Positions 9,638-18,080 are shown, counted from the first letter of the stretch. The stretch: 64,000 nt of DNA from Haloplanus sp. XH21 (GCF_023276355.1 NZ_JALLPL010000001.1:372001-436000); one strand, 5' to 3'. Notes: generated by a model from the letters alone, not told the origin. Numbers and translations are program-made.

Positions 9638-9647
9638 GTTTAATTGG
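9638..9647 (+). promoter_or_regulatory. TATA box for the 37-aa zinc-finger gene
   Basis: The element gtttaattgg is centred about 29 bases before ATG 9672, consistent with a leaderless start. A short inverted repeat (cgtag...ctacg, 9613-9629) lies just upstream. Confidence 0.4.
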
Positions 9648-9671
9648 ACGCGAAACGAATGGGCAGGTGTG

Positions 9672-9785
9672 ATGGCACGCTACGTCTGTCCAGGCTGTGA
9701 TCGGGAACTCGAAGCGGGCCCGTTTCGGATGACCTGCCCGACCTGCGGCGGACGACTCGTAAACTATCGTCGGTCCCGGTCCTGA
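9672..9785 (+). CDS. CPxCG-type zinc-finger microprotein, 37 aa
   Basis: Bases 9672-9785 encode MARYVCPGCDRELEAGPFRM then TCPTCGGRLVNY and a basic tail ending SRS. The two CPxC knuckles (CPGC and CPTC) form a complete four-cysteine zinc ribbon that occupies most of the protein. Haloarchaea are known to encode many such CPxCG microproteins, several of which affect growth or biofilm. A TATA-like element at the right distance upstream supports expression. The partner is unknown. The FilR1-type gene on the opposite strand ends 14 bases away. Confidence 0.75.
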   Translation: MARYVCPGCDRELEAGPFRMTCPTCGGRLVNYRRSRS

Positions 9786-9798
9786 CGGACGTGCCAGG

Positions 9799-10593
9799 TC
9801 AGGACGGGAGGTCCTCGCGGTCGACGGGCGTGGCGGCGGCCCAGTAGCGCTCGAACGTCTCGTCGGCCCACTGCCGAACGGCGTCGGCATCGCTGTCGAC
9901 CGACGCCTGCAGAACGCCGTTCGCGTCCCGCAAGAGCAGATGGACCATGTCGTCTGCGGTCGTCACTGCTAGTGGAATCTCCGCCTCGCGAACCCGGAGG
10001 GCCGCGCCGCTGGCGTCGAGCAGCGATTCGAGCCGTCGCCGCAGGCCGGCGTCGTCGGCCACGGCGTCGATGGCACGGCGGGAGAACACCCCCTGAAACG
10101 TCATCTCACCGGCGGTGACGCGCTGCTCGATGACGGTGAGACTCCCCTCGTTGAACGCGTGCGAGAACGCGCGGGCCTCGTCGGCATCGCGCAGGAAGCC
10201 CAGGAGGCGCTGTACCGGCGCGTTGGGGCGTGTCCCGCTCGGCATGGTGATGGTGGCGTCACCCAGGTGTCGCAGGTCGAACCCGAGGGCGTCGGTGGGC
10301 AGGTACGGCACCACGTTCCGGAGGTCCGCCTCGGTCTGCATGATGTCGAGCAGGTCGAGAAATCCCTCGGCGACAAGCTCACCCGTGGCGGTGGCGACGT
10401 AGCCGCCCTCCGTCCGCCGGATCCACGAGCGCTCCTCGAAATCCCGCAGGATCCGCCCGAGCGTCGCCTGCGAGGCGCCCGTCTCGCGTGCCAGTTCGGT
10501 TCGCGTCCGCCGTTCCTGTGCGAGATGCCGGAGCACAGCCACCCGGTTCGGCGAAAGGGCGAGAAATTCGATTTCCGACAGCGCCGACTCCAT
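9799..10593 (-). CDS. HTH regulator with FilR1-like sensor domain
   Basis: This 264-aa protein is a predicted transcription factor. Residues ~8-75 are a winged helix (FLALSPNRVAVLRHLAQERR, TELARETGASQATLGRILRD, EERSWIRRTEGGYVAT). The remainder matches the layout of the archaeal FilR1 middle domain (PF08350, formerly DUF1724), ending with the strand-rich DMVHLLLRDANGVLQASV. The ligand is unknown. I start at ATG 10593 (MESALSEIEF) because the N-terminal extension to 10653 is not conserved-looking. It is divergent from an EamA exporter 211 bases away and might regulate it. Confidence 0.82.
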   Translation of the reverse strand: MESALSEIEFLALSPNRVAVLRHLAQERRTRTELARETGASQATLGRILRDFEERSWIRRTEGGYVATATGELVAEGFLDLLDIMQTEADLRNVVPYLPTDALGFDLRHLGDATITMPSGTRPNAPVQRLLGFLRDADEARAFSHAFNEGSLTVIEQRVTAGEMTFQGVFSRRAIDAVADDAGLRRRLESLLDASGAALRVREAEIPLAVTTADDMVHLLLRDANGVLQASVDSDADAVRQWADETFERYWAAATPVDREDLPS

Positions 10594-10804
10594 ACCACGT
10601 CTGGTGACCGACGTGACAAACCACTTTCGCACCGTGGAACCATTGCACGTCACGAATGTCCCACGTCGGGTGCGGCCATTTCTTGCTTTGAAATTTTTTA
10701 CGAATTAAACTATACGGCTCCGACCAGTACGGATACGTAATGAGTTCCCTCCATCCGCCATCGGTGTTCGGATCGAGCAGCGTACCGCCCCAGTGGGGTG
10801 AAGA

Positions 10805-11794
10805 GTGACGACGGCGAGCCGTCGCGCCCTCGTCGCGTTCGTGGTGACGGGCGTCCTCTTCGGTGGGACGTTCGTCGCGGCGAAAGCCGGTCTGGAGCAT
10901 TTCCCGCCGCTCCTGTTCGTCGCCCTCCGGTTCGACGTGGCAGCGGTCGCACTGCTCGGCTACGCGGCGCTCACGACGCCGCGTGCCGACCTCGTTCCGC
11001 GGACCTGGAGCGACGCGGCCGGTATCCTGGCGACGGGCGTGTTCGCCATCGGCCTGACGAACGCCCTCCTGTTCGTGGGCCAGGAGTACACCACCAGTGC
11101 CGTCGCCGCCATCGTCTTCAGCCTCAATCCGATCCTGACGCCCATCCTCGCGGCGTTCCTGCTGTCGGACGAACGCCTCTCGCTCCGGGGCGTCGTCGGG
11201 ATGGCCCTCGGCGTCGCCGGCGTCGCCCTCGTCGTCAACCCCGACCCGGCGAGTTTCTTGAGCGGTGGCGTCGGCAAAGCGATCCTGTTCACCGGCGCAG
11301 TCAGCGGTGCGCTCGGCAGCGTCCTCATTCGACGAGCAGGTGGCGACCTATCGAGCACGGTGCGCACCGCCTGGGGGCTTCCGTTCGGGGCGCTTCTCTG
11401 TCACCTCCTCAGCATCGGCGCCGGCGAATCCCCCAGTGCGATCAGCTGGACGCCGGAGGCGTTCGCCGCGCTGGCGTACGTCGGCCTCTTCGCCGGTGCC
11501 ATCGCCTACATCGCCTACTTCGGCCTCCTCGACACCGCGGGCGCGATCAGGGCGAACCTCGTCTTCTATCTCGTCCCGGTCGTCGCGGCGGTCGGCGGCT
11601 GGGCGCTCCTCGGCGAGACCATCTCGACGCTGGCCGTCGCCGGCTTCCTCACCATCTTCGCGGGGTTCGCGGTGCTCGGCAGCGAATCGATCGACACGCA
11701 CCGTCAGTACCGGCGGCTCGCTGGTCGGGTCACTGACCGGTCCGCCGAGACCGTCGACCCCGCCGAGGAACCGCGCGGGTTCGAAGCGGACTGA
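10805..11794 (+). CDS. EamA/DMT-family drug/metabolite transporter
   Basis: The 329-aa product has about ten membrane helices arranged as two EamA repeats. The first opens with FVVTGVLFGGTFVAAKAGLE and ends near VVNPDPASFLSG. The second runs from ILFTGAVSGALGSVLIRRAG to the LLGETISTLAVAGFLTIFAG signature. The hydrophilic tail is acidic. Members export metabolites or small molecules across the cell membrane; the substrate is unknown. The start is GTG 10805 (MTTASRRAL). The 211-bp gap to the divergent regulator includes an A/T-rich promoter stretch around 10690-10725. Confidence 0.9.
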   Translation: MTTASRRALVAFVVTGVLFGGTFVAAKAGLEHFPPLLFVALRFDVAAVALLGYAALTTPRADLVPRTWSDAAGILATGVFAIGLTNALLFVGQEYTTSAVAAIVFSLNPILTPILAAFLLSDERLSLRGVVGMALGVAGVALVVNPDPASFLSGGVGKAILFTGAVSGALGSVLIRRAGGDLSSTVRTAWGLPFGALLCHLLSIGAGESPSAISWTPEAFAALAYVGLFAGAIAYIAYFGLLDTAGAIRANLVFYLVPVVAAVGGWALLGETISTLAVAGFLTIFAGFAVLGSESIDTHRQYRRLAGRVTDRSAETVDPAEEPRGFEAD

Positions 11795-11852
11795 ACCTGT
11801 ATCAGTCCGTCTAGACCGTACGTTTACAGCATCGCATCACGAAAAGTCGGTG

Positions 11853-12773
11853 ATGACACACCGCCGTGGATCGGATCCCCGCTGGACACAGCTACTCGCA
11901 GTCGGCACCGTCTGCCTCCTGATCGCGAGCGTGTTCGCCCTTCCGGTCGTCGCGGTGAACGAACCCCGATCGGAGCCAACCAACACGTCGCCGCCGGTCA
12001 CCGTGTACGTCGGCGAGCAGCTGGATGTCTCGGACGTTCAGTTGACAGGGGCGACGGACGGCGAGATCAACGACGGCCCGCTCACGCTGCAGCAAGTCGA
12101 CGGGAACGCGTCGGTCGATGTCGACGATCCGACGAACGCTGATTTCGCCGGCGTGGATCCGGGTCGCTACTACGTGACGCGGGACAACGACCAGCGACCG
12201 GAGATTCACGTCGTCGAACCACACGTGACCAGTCTCCTCCTGCGGAGCGGCGACGGCCGGAACGTCACCGATCAAACGGTGCGGTCGCTCTCCTCGCTCA
12301 TCGTTCGCGCCGAGTACGACTTCGACAACGTCGACCGTCTCGACGTGACGATCCGGGGACCCGACGGCGAGCCACTGGGACTGAACCCGCAGAGCGCCCG
12401 GATCACCGAGAGCGGCGAGCGGATGAGCGTCTACATGGCCGACCGCGCACCCGGAACCTACACCGTCACGGTCCGGGGCAGCATCGTCGCCGGACAGCGG
12501 TCCGCGACCGTCACGATCCGGGGCGACCGAACGGCGACCCCGTCGCCGACGCCGACCGCGACACCCTCGGCGACGCCGACCGCCACCGCCTCACCGACGC
12601 CGACCGCCACCGCCTCACCGACGCCGACCGCCACCGCCTCGGCGACGCCAACGGCGAACGCGACGACCACGTCGCCGGCCACGCCGACGGAGATGCCGGC
12701 GACCGGCTTCGGCTTCGGTCTCGCCGCAGTCGCCGTGTTCGGACTGGCGCTCGCGGCGCTCCGGCGTCGGTAG
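11853..12773 (+). CDS. Secreted surface protein with Thr/Pro-rich linker and PGF-CTERM-like anchor
   Basis: This 306-aa protein has a Sec-type signal peptide (LLAVGTVCLLIASVFALPVVA after the basic HRRGSDPRW) and a beta-rich extracellular part of about 190 residues. A Pro/Thr/Ala repeat region, the likely O-glycosylated stalk, follows. The C-terminus, ATGFGFGLAAVAVFGLALAA then RRR, is a PGF-CTERM-like tripartite signal handled by archaeosortase ArtA with lipid attachment. The middle is PGF-like (TGFG) rather than canonical PGF. The start is ATG 11853. The function is unknown; it resembles small BGTF-type surface-domain proteins. Confidence 0.82.
   Translation: MTHRRGSDPRWTQLLAVGTVCLLIASVFALPVVAVNEPRSEPTNTSPPVTVYVGEQLDVSDVQLTGATDGEINDGPLTLQQVDGNASVDVDDPTNADFAGVDPGRYYVTRDNDQRPEIHVVEPHVTSLLLRSGDGRNVTDQTVRSLSSLIVRAEYDFDNVDRLDVTIRGPDGEPLGLNPQSARITESGERMSVYMADRAPGTYTVTVRGSIVAGQRSATVTIRGDRTATPSPTPTATPSATPTATASPTPTATASPTPTATASATPTANATTTSPATPTEMPATGFGFGLAAVAVFGLALAALRRR
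12571..12642 (+). repeat. Three tandem 24-bp repeats in the Pro/Thr stalk
   Basis: Units begin at 12571, 12595 and 12619. The first two are identical and the third differs in its last two bases. They encode the peptide repeat TPTATASP of the surface-protein stalk. Confidence 0.85.
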
Positions 12774-12822
12774 CGGCCCGGCCGCTGCCGCGGGCGTGAG
12801 ATCACTCGAAGAACGGAGCGAA

Positions 12823-12895
12823 GCCAGGGGTGGGATTCGAACCCACGAAGTCTCGATTACAAGTCGAGTGCATGAACCGCCCATGCTCCCCTGGC
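12823..12895 (-). tRNA. tRNA-Thr (anticodon UGU)
   Basis: On the minus strand, the acceptor stem GCCAGGG pairs with CCCTGGC. The D-arm GCAT/ATGC, the anticodon stem CTCGA/TCGAG with loop CTTGTAA, and the T-arm GTGGG-TTCGAAT-CCCAC are complete. Loop positions 34-36 read TGT. There is no intron and CCA is not encoded. Confidence 0.95.
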
Positions 12896-12906
12896 GCGAT
12901 AACAGG

Positions 12907-13395
12907 TTATCGGTCCCGCCGTGAGCGTTTATCGGTTTCGACCTCCAGTTCGAACTCGATCCGATGCGGGCGGTAGCCCCGCCGCTCGTAGAAGCGAACG
13001 GCGTCGTCGTTGCGGGCCATCGCGTCGAGCGTGATTACCTCGGCACCCCGGTCTCGGAGGCACGACTCGGCAGCGTCGAGGAGGGTCCCGCCGACGCCCT
13101 CGCGGCGCCGCGACGGGACGACGAAGAGGTCGCGGACGACCCCGCGGGTGGCGTCCTGTGTCAACGGCCCGCTGTCGATGCCGTACCGAACGAACCCGAC
13201 GAGATCGCCGTCCTCGTCGCGGGCGACCGTGAGCGACCCGTCGGCGGCGTGGCGAGCCATCGAGGCGCGGACTGCGGCGTAGTTCGCCTCGCCGCGGAGA
13301 TGCGATCCGTGCCGGCGCTGATCGCGGGCGAGCGCCACCCAGAGGTCGGCGACGGCCCCCGCCTCGTCCGGCGACGGCGTTTCGACCGTGACCAT
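12907..13395 (-). CDS. GNAT-family N-acetyltransferase
   Basis: The 162-aa product has the GNAT core: strand-turn GFVRYGIDSGPL, then RGVVRDLFVVPSRRREGVGG with the acetyl-CoA pyrophosphate loop RRREGVGG (Q/R-x2-G-x-G/A), then helix LLDAAESCLRDRGAEVITLD and the C-terminal NDDAVRFYERRGY signature. These residues indicate transfer of an acetyl group from acetyl-CoA to an amine. The substrate cannot be deduced. It lies just downstream of tRNA-Thr on the same strand and appears monocistronic. Confidence 0.9.
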   Translation of the reverse strand: MVTVETPSPDEAGAVADLWVALARDQRRHGSHLRGEANYAAVRASMARHAADGSLTVARDEDGDLVGFVRYGIDSGPLTQDATRGVVRDLFVVPSRRREGVGGTLLDAAESCLRDRGAEVITLDAMARNDDAVRFYERRGYRPHRIEFELEVETDKRSRRDR

Positions 13396-13521
13396 ACCCG
13401 GCGTAGGGCCACCTGGGGCAAGTGAGTTCCGGCGCAGCCCTCAGACGGCGTATTGTAACCGTCTTCCGGCGGGTCGCCAGGACGGGTCGGCGACCCACGT
13501 ACTGACGTACGATAAACCGTC

Positions 13522-13836
13522 TCAGGCGCCGTCGACGAACGCCTCGGGACCCTCGTAGAACCAGTAGTCGTTCGCTCGCATCGATTCGCCGAGCGCCTGA
13601 TGCAGCGTGGGGAAGTCGTCGAACTCCGCGGCGTCGACGCCCTCGAAGAGGTCACGCACGGGAACGACCGTCTCGGCGTCGATACGGACGGGGTCGTCGC
13701 CATACTCGTCGAGGAACGCCGCGACGTCGAGCGGGAAGTCGGACTCCTCGTCGATTTTCTTGGCGACGATAGCGTGGCCGTACTTTCGCCGGCCCTCGCT
13801 CCCCTGCTCGCCGTCGGGGTCGTGTGGCCAGTCCAT
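13522..13836 (-). CDS. Conserved haloarchaeal protein, 104 aa (DUF5785-like)
   Basis: The product is a very acidic soluble protein beginning MDWPHDPDGEQGSEGRRKYG and containing KKIDEESDFPLDVAAFLDEY, then VVPVRDLFEGVDAAEF and a C-terminal NDYWFYEGPEAFVDGA. No catalytic or metal-binding pattern is evident. I think this is the haloarchaeal family DUF5785, from memory only. It is a single gene between the acetyltransferase and the small C2H2 protein. Its conservation within haloarchaea suggests a housekeeping role, but none can be assigned. Confidence 0.7.
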   Translation of the reverse strand: MDWPHDPDGEQGSEGRRKYGHAIVAKKIDEESDFPLDVAAFLDEYGDDPVRIDAETVVPVRDLFEGVDAAEFDDFPTLHQALGESMRANDYWFYEGPEAFVDGA

Positions 13837-13881
13837 ACCCGCCTCTCGGACGGGTGACCCAAAGCCGTTACGCTCAGCCCG

Positions 13882-14001
13882 TTACCAGGGGGAGAAGCGG
13901 TGTACGTGGCGCGCGTGCTGGAGAAGTGCCTCGGTCGAGTCGAACGTCTCGCCACAGCCACATCGGTGCGTCGCCGTCGGTGTCGACCGCTGTGTCGACA
14001 T
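13882..14001 (-). CDS. C2H2-type zinc-finger microprotein, 39 aa
   Basis: The frame starts at ATG 14001 (MSTQRSTPTATHRCGCGETF) and ends at TAA. After a short Ser/Thr-rich lead it contains CGCGETFDSTEALLQHARHVH, a single finger. The Cys pair is tight (C-x-C, not the usual C-x2-C) and the histidines are spaced H-x3-H, with the aromatic F and the L at the usual finger core positions. It may bind nucleic acid or a protein. A TATA-like attatgta lies about 30 bases upstream. Confidence 0.65.
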   Translation of the reverse strand: MSTQRSTPTATHRCGCGETFDSTEALLQHARHVHRFSPW

Positions 14002-14116
14002 ATGGGATCCAACGAGTCGCAGATACATAATGATTGTTAATGTTAGATGAGCGGGGCTCTGATTCGAACCACCAGTCGTACTCGGCCGTCGCGCCAGAAA
14101 CGGGGGCGACGGCCAC

Positions 14117-14200
14117 CGGTGGGACTGGGATTCGAACCCAGGAAGCCGTGAGGCTACCTGCTTTCAAGGCAGGCGCAATAGGCCGCTCTGCCATCCCACC
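14117..14200 (-). tRNA. tRNA-Ser (anticodon UGA)
   Basis: A class II tRNA on the minus strand. The acceptor GGTGGGA pairs with TCCCACC, discriminator G. The anticodon stem is CCTGC/GCAGG with loop CTTGAAA (anticodon TGA). The long variable arm AGCCTCACGGCTT and T-arm CTGGG-TTCGAAT-CCCAG are present. Confidence 0.94.
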
Positions 14201-14249
14201 GCGGCCGGACGTTCGGCATCGCGCGGCTAAGGCCTGTCGATATCCCGCA

Positions 14250-15005
14250 TCACTCCCGGACCAGGTGCGCCCCGTCGTCGCCGTAGTCGACGCGGAGCCC
14301 CACCTCGTCGAGAAACGCCGCGGTGTTCGTGGGGACGATCCGTTCGGCGTCGACGCGGGCGTTCACCAGGGGCAGGACGTCGAGCAGGTCGGCGCCCGTC
14401 TCGATGACTGGCTGGATGGGGATGAAATCCACGTCGTGGCCGGCGTCCCGCGCCCGCGCGGTCAACGTCTCCATCGCCGGAGGCTGGAACGCGTCCGCGA
14501 AGTCGACCGGTTCGGTGAAGCCGGCGTAGTAGGTCCGGCCGCGCGTCGACGGGCCGAGAACGACTTCCGAGCGCCGGAGTTTCATCGCCGCGTTGTCGAT
14601 CAGCGGGCGAGTGAGAAAGGCGGCGGCTCCGTCGACGACGGCCACCGAGTTGACCGCCTCCTCCCGCAGGAGGTGGGTGACGGTGTTGCCGGCGCGAGCG
14701 TCGAACGACGATCCGACCTGTGGCTCGAAACGGACGTCGCTCACGTCCTCGAGCGCGGCGGCCGCGAGCGCCCGGACGGCCGCTTCCGACTCCGTCTCCG
14801 TAACGAGTTCGTCGGGGAGCAGGTCGTCGGATCGGTAGTTGACGAGCAGGTCGCCACCGGAGCGTTCGACCGCGACGAGGACATCACGGAGGGCCGCTGC
14901 GTAACACTCCGCGGCCTCGGACTCGGTGAGCGGACTCGTCGCCGCGAGTTCGGTGCCAACGAGGCCGGCCCGCGGGGGGTCGGCAAGCACGGCGATCGTG
15001 GTCAT
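14250..15005 (-). CDS. GT-A-fold transferase-like protein (DUF2064-like)
   Basis: The 251-aa product begins with a Rossmann-type strand (MTTIAVLADPPRAGLVGTEL) and has LLVNYRSDDLLP and VNSVAVVDGAAAFLTRPLID about residues 120-140. The order, with a short nucleotide-sugar-like D-x-A site and the later EVVLGPSTRGRTYYAGF, resembles GT-A glycosyl/nucleotidyl transferases of the DUF2064 type. The canonical DxD and the usual N-terminal K/R-rich loop are weak, so activity is uncertain. A TIM-like alternative is not supported. It is followed downstream by tRNA-Ser and preceded upstream by the uracil-DNA glycosylase on the same strand. Confidence 0.6.
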   Translation of the reverse strand: MTTIAVLADPPRAGLVGTELAATSPLTESEAAECYAAALRDVLVAVERSGGDLLVNYRSDDLLPDELVTETESEAAVRALAAAALEDVSDVRFEPQVGSSFDARAGNTVTHLLREEAVNSVAVVDGAAAFLTRPLIDNAAMKLRRSEVVLGPSTRGRTYYAGFTEPVDFADAFQPPAMETLTARARDAGHDVDFIPIQPVIETGADLLDVLPLVNARVDAERIVPTNTAAFLDEVGLRVDYGDDGAHLVRE

Positions 15006-15062
15006 GGCGTGCGCTCGTGGCGGCGTGGCCTTGAACGCGCCGGTCCGCGGCGGGGCGGACGC

Positions 15063-15704
15063 TCAGTCCCGCGCACCGCTTCGCCCCTTGGTCTGGCGGT
15101 AGTCGCGGTTGAGTACCGACTCGCCGACGTGCTCGACGAAGGCCGCCGTCTCGGCGTCGGTCTGCTCGGCCGGATCGAGCATGGGCACGAGTTCGAATCC
15201 GCGGCCACGGATGGTCGTGGCGTGACAGTCCGCGACGTCGAGCGTCGACGCGTCGCGGGTCGTGTGTTCGACGGCGACGTGGCGAAGCGCCAACTGGCCG
15301 ACCGGCACGATGATTTCGGGGTTGATCATGCGCACGTCGGCGGTGAGATAGGCGTCGCACGTGGCGACCTCCTCGTCGGTCGGGCCGCGCTCCGGGTGCC
15401 GACACCGGGTGACGTAGGTGAGGTAGGCGCCGTCGAGTTCCGGCTGGTCGGCGTCGGGCGGCGACGACGAGAAACCGAGGTCGCCGAGAATGCGCTGCAG
15501 CCGTCGGCCGGCCGGGTCGCCCGTGAAGGGGACGCCGGTGCGGTCCGCACCGGGACCGGGTCGCCCACCCACGAACAGGAAGTCGGCCGCCACGTCGCCG
15601 TAGCCGTGGACGACGGTCGTGCGCTCGTCACAGAGGTCCGGACAGTTCCGACAGTCGGCGTCCATGCCGAACGGGTTGTCGGGGTGTTCCTGTGCTGGAT
15701 CCAC
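15063..15704 (-). CDS. Fe-S uracil-DNA glycosylase, family 4/5 type
   Basis: This 213-aa protein removes uracil from DNA in base excision repair. The [4Fe-4S] cysteines are recognisable: CRNC (18-21) near the start, the RCRHP motif about residue 99, and TCDAYL about 117. The active region is FLFVGGRPGPGADRTGVPFTG. The usual GE/GQAPG is here GGRPG, with an Arg and no Glu, a notable deviation that could affect catalysis. I prefer GTG 15704 because a GGGGAG sequence lies upstream; a TTG at 15731 would add nine residues. Confidence 0.82.
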   Translation of the reverse strand: MDPAQEHPDNPFGMDADCRNCPDLCDERTTVVHGYGDVAADFLFVGGRPGPGADRTGVPFTGDPAGRRLQRILGDLGFSSSPPDADQPELDGAYLTYVTRCRHPERGPTDEEVATCDAYLTADVRMINPEIIVPVGQLALRHVAVEHTTRDASTLDVADCHATTIRGRGFELVPMLDPAEQTDAETAAFVEHVGESVLNRDYRQTKGRSGARD

Positions 15705-15752
15705 GAGCGACGGAAGGCTCCCCGGGCACAAAAGCGGTCGGCTACGGCGACG

Positions 15753-16781
15753 CTACCGATTCGAGACGCGCCGCCGGTTGACGGCGCCGACGTTGTTGGC
15801 GACCTCCTCGGTGACGACACGGAACGCGTCGGCGGTCGGGTTGTCGTCTTTCAACACCATCGGCTCCTCGCCGGTTCTGATCTCGGGATCGAGCGGGAGG
15901 TCGCCGAGATAGGGAATGTCGTTGGTCTCTGCCAGGGACCGACCGCCGCCCTCGCCGAACACGTCGTGTTGGCTCCCGCAGTCGGGGCAGACGAAGGAAC
16001 TCATGTTCTCGACCAGGCCGAGGACGTTCGTGTCGTGTTTGCCGAACATCCGAACGCCCTTCCGGGCGTCGTCGACGGCGACCTCCTCGGGCGTCGTGAC
16101 GATGACGGCGCCGGTCAGTGGCAACGTCTGCAGGATGGTCAGTTGGGTGTCGCCGGTGCCGGGTGGGAGGTCGAGCACGAGGTAGTCGAGTTCGCCCCAC
16201 TCCACGTCGTCGACGAGCTGGGTGAGCACCTGATGCACCATCGGCCCGCGCCAGATGACGGGGTCGTCCTCCCCGACGAGATAGGCCATGCTGATGAGTC
16301 GCACGCCGTAGCGCTCCGGCGGGATGATGGTGTCCTCCTCGGTCGCGTCGGGCGGGTCGTCGGCGCCGAGCATCCGCGGGACGTTCGGCCCGTAGACGTC
16401 GGTGTCGAACAGGCCGACGCGCGCGCCGAGCTTCGACAGGCCGGCCGCGAGGTTGACCGCCACGGTCGACTTGCCGACGCCGCCTTTCCCGCTCGCGACG
16501 GCGATGATGTTCTTGACGCCGGGCAACACCTCGTCGTCGCGCTCGCCGGCCGGGAGTTTGGCGGTGAGGTCGGCCGAGAGGCCGGCTTCGGCGAGCGTCT
16601 CGCGAATGTCGGCGGCGATGGCGCTCTCCCTGGGGGCGTAGGGCGCGCCGAGCGCGAGCGACACCTTCGCAGTGTCGCCCTCGACGGCGATACCGTTGAC
16701 CAGGCCGAGCGACACGATGTCGTCGCCGAGGTCCGGGTCCTCGACCCGGCGGAGCAGCGCCCGTACGTCGGCTTCGTCCAT
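15753..16781 (-). CDS. Mrp/NBP35-family Fe-S carrier P-loop ATPase
   Basis: The 342-aa protein loads or carries iron-sulfur clusters in the cytoplasm. Residues 1-75 are a MIP18 (DUF59) domain (VRALLRRVEDPDLGDDIVSL). The deviant Walker A GKGGVGKS is at 98-105. DTDVYGPNVPRML, the switch DLPPGTGDTQLT and the cluster-binding CPDC near residue 262 complete the family pattern. The start is ATG 16781; upstream in-frame residues are basic and unlike the family. The gene lies upstream of the glycosylase on the same strand, 48 bases apart. Confidence 0.93.
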   Translation of the reverse strand: MDEADVRALLRRVEDPDLGDDIVSLGLVNGIAVEGDTAKVSLALGAPYAPRESAIAADIRETLAEAGLSADLTAKLPAGERDDEVLPGVKNIIAVASGKGGVGKSTVAVNLAAGLSKLGARVGLFDTDVYGPNVPRMLGADDPPDATEEDTIIPPERYGVRLISMAYLVGEDDPVIWRGPMVHQVLTQLVDDVEWGELDYLVLDLPPGTGDTQLTILQTLPLTGAVIVTTPEEVAVDDARKGVRMFGKHDTNVLGLVENMSSFVCPDCGSQHDVFGEGGGRSLAETNDIPYLGDLPLDPEIRTGEEPMVLKDDNPTADAFRVVTEEVANNVGAVNRRRVSNR

Positions 16782-16926
16782 GCGACGTTCTCGGCGTGAG
16801 CGGCGGATAAGGGTTTTGTCGCGGGACTCTGGCAGCCACAGCGGCACCGAACACGGAACCGCGCGCCGTGACCCACGGCCGGGGGAAGTAACCGTTCGAC
16901 GTTACACGGACCGGCACCGATGGGCC

Positions 16927-16933
16927 TAATTTA
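16927..16933 (+). promoter_or_regulatory. TATA box of moaA
   Basis: The element taattta stands 29-35 bases before ATG 16962, giving a leaderless or near-leaderless transcript. Confidence 0.5.
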
Positions 16934-16961
16934 AGCGTCTCCGGACGAAGGCACTGATAGA

Positions 16962-17930
16962 ATGCTGGAGGACGATTTCGGTCGAGAGGTGTCGGGTGTG
17001 CGGGTCTCCCTCACCGATCGGTGCAACTTCGACTGTGTCTACTGTCACAACGAGGGGCTCGGTGACACGCGCGGCCCGATGGAACCACAGGACGACGAGA
17101 TGTCGACCGACGACATCGTTCGGTTCCTCGAGGTCGCCGCGGAGTTCGACGTCGACAGCGTGAAGTTCACCGGCGGCGAGCCGATGCTCCGAGACGACCT
17201 GGAGGAGATCATCCGCCGAACGCCCGACTCGATGGAGGTATCGATGACGACCAACGGCACCTATCTCCCCGGCCGGGCCGAGGCGCTCGTCGACGCCGGC
17301 CTCGAACGCGTCAACGTCTCCCAGGACGCGCTCGATCCCGACGAGTTCGCCGAGATCACGAAATCGGGGGCCTACGACAAGGTGATGGAGGGTGTCGACG
17401 CGGCGCTCGACGCCGGGCTCGCCCCCGTCAAGCTGAACATGGTCGTGTTCGAGCACACCGCGGGCTACGTCGAGGGGATGGTGGACCACGTCGCCGAGAA
17501 CGACGGGCTGCAGCTCCAGCTCATCGAGTACATGCCCGAACTGACAGGCAAGCCGGAGTGGAACATCGACATCGGTCGCGTCCACGACTGGCTGGCGGAC
17601 ATCGCCGACGAAATCGAGCACCGCGAGATGCACGACCGCAAGCGCTACTGGGTCAACGGCGGCATGGTCGAGATCGTCGACCCCGTCGAGAACCCGACGT
17701 TCTGTGCCAACTGCCACCGGGTTCGCGTCACCCACGAGGGCTACCTCAAGGGCTGTCTCAACCGCAACGACGACCTCCGGTCGATGGGCGAGATGACCCG
17801 CGACGAGATCCGCGAGACCTTCCGCGAGACGGTCGCCAACCGCGTCCCCTACTACGGCGAGTACATGGTCCAGAACGACGAGGGCGAGTGGGAGATCAAC
17901 GAGGAGTATCTCGGCGCCCCGACGGTCTGA
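16962..17930 (+). CDS. moaA: GTP 3',8-cyclase MoaA (molybdenum cofactor biosynthesis)
   Basis: This radical SAM enzyme turns GTP into the precursor of cyclic pyranopterin. The SAM-binding cluster motif CNFDCVYC is at C21, C25 and C28, followed by [11 protein letters not shown] (SAM contact) around 71. The second [4Fe-4S] site is CANC (C248, C251) plus C265 in KGCL. The 322-aa length fits archaeal MoaA. The GTP-contact region [14 protein letters not shown] is intact. No other molybdopterin gene lies nearby. Confidence 0.95.
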   Translation: MLEDDFGREVSGVRVSLTDRCNFDCVYCHNEGLGDTRGPMEPQDDEMSTDDIVRFLEVAAEFDVDSVKFTGGEPMLRDDLEEIIRRTPDSMEVSMTTNGTYLPGRAEALVDAGLERVNVSQDALDPDEFAEITKSGAYDKVMEGVDAALDAGLAPVKLNMVVFEHTAGYVEGMVDHVAENDGLQLQLIEYMPELTGKPEWNIDIGRVHDWLADIADEIEHREMHDRKRYWVNGGMVEIVDPVENPTFCANCHRVRVTHEGYLKGCLNRNDDLRSMGEMTRDEIRETFRETVANRVPYYGEYMVQNDEGEWEINEEYLGAPTV

Positions 17931-17988
17931 GCTGTTCCTTCTTTGCAACCGTGTGACGCCGTTCCACGACCCCCGGGCTTTCGTGATG

Positions 17989-17994
17989 TTTAAG
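17989..17994 (+). promoter_or_regulatory. TATA box of the tRNA-Ser/ribosomal protein cluster
   Basis: The element tttaag occurs in gatgtttaagtagc, about 90 bases before tRNA-Ser(GCU). It is the best promoter candidate for the cotranscribed tRNA-rps13 unit. A 5' leader of about 60 bases would be trimmed from the tRNA. Confidence 0.45.
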
Positions 17995-18080
17995 TAGCGC
18001 CCCCGGGTTGATTCGAACTGCATACGCTGCAGGGGCGCCCGGCCCCGAGTCCGAGTAGGGCGACGATACGAAACGCAGGT

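Noticed and set aside
14050-14090. tRNA-like T-arm fragment (ggttcgaatca on the minus strand), also near 18005
   Set aside because: Only the common T-loop string is present; no acceptor or anticodon stem pairs. Such strings are frequent by chance.
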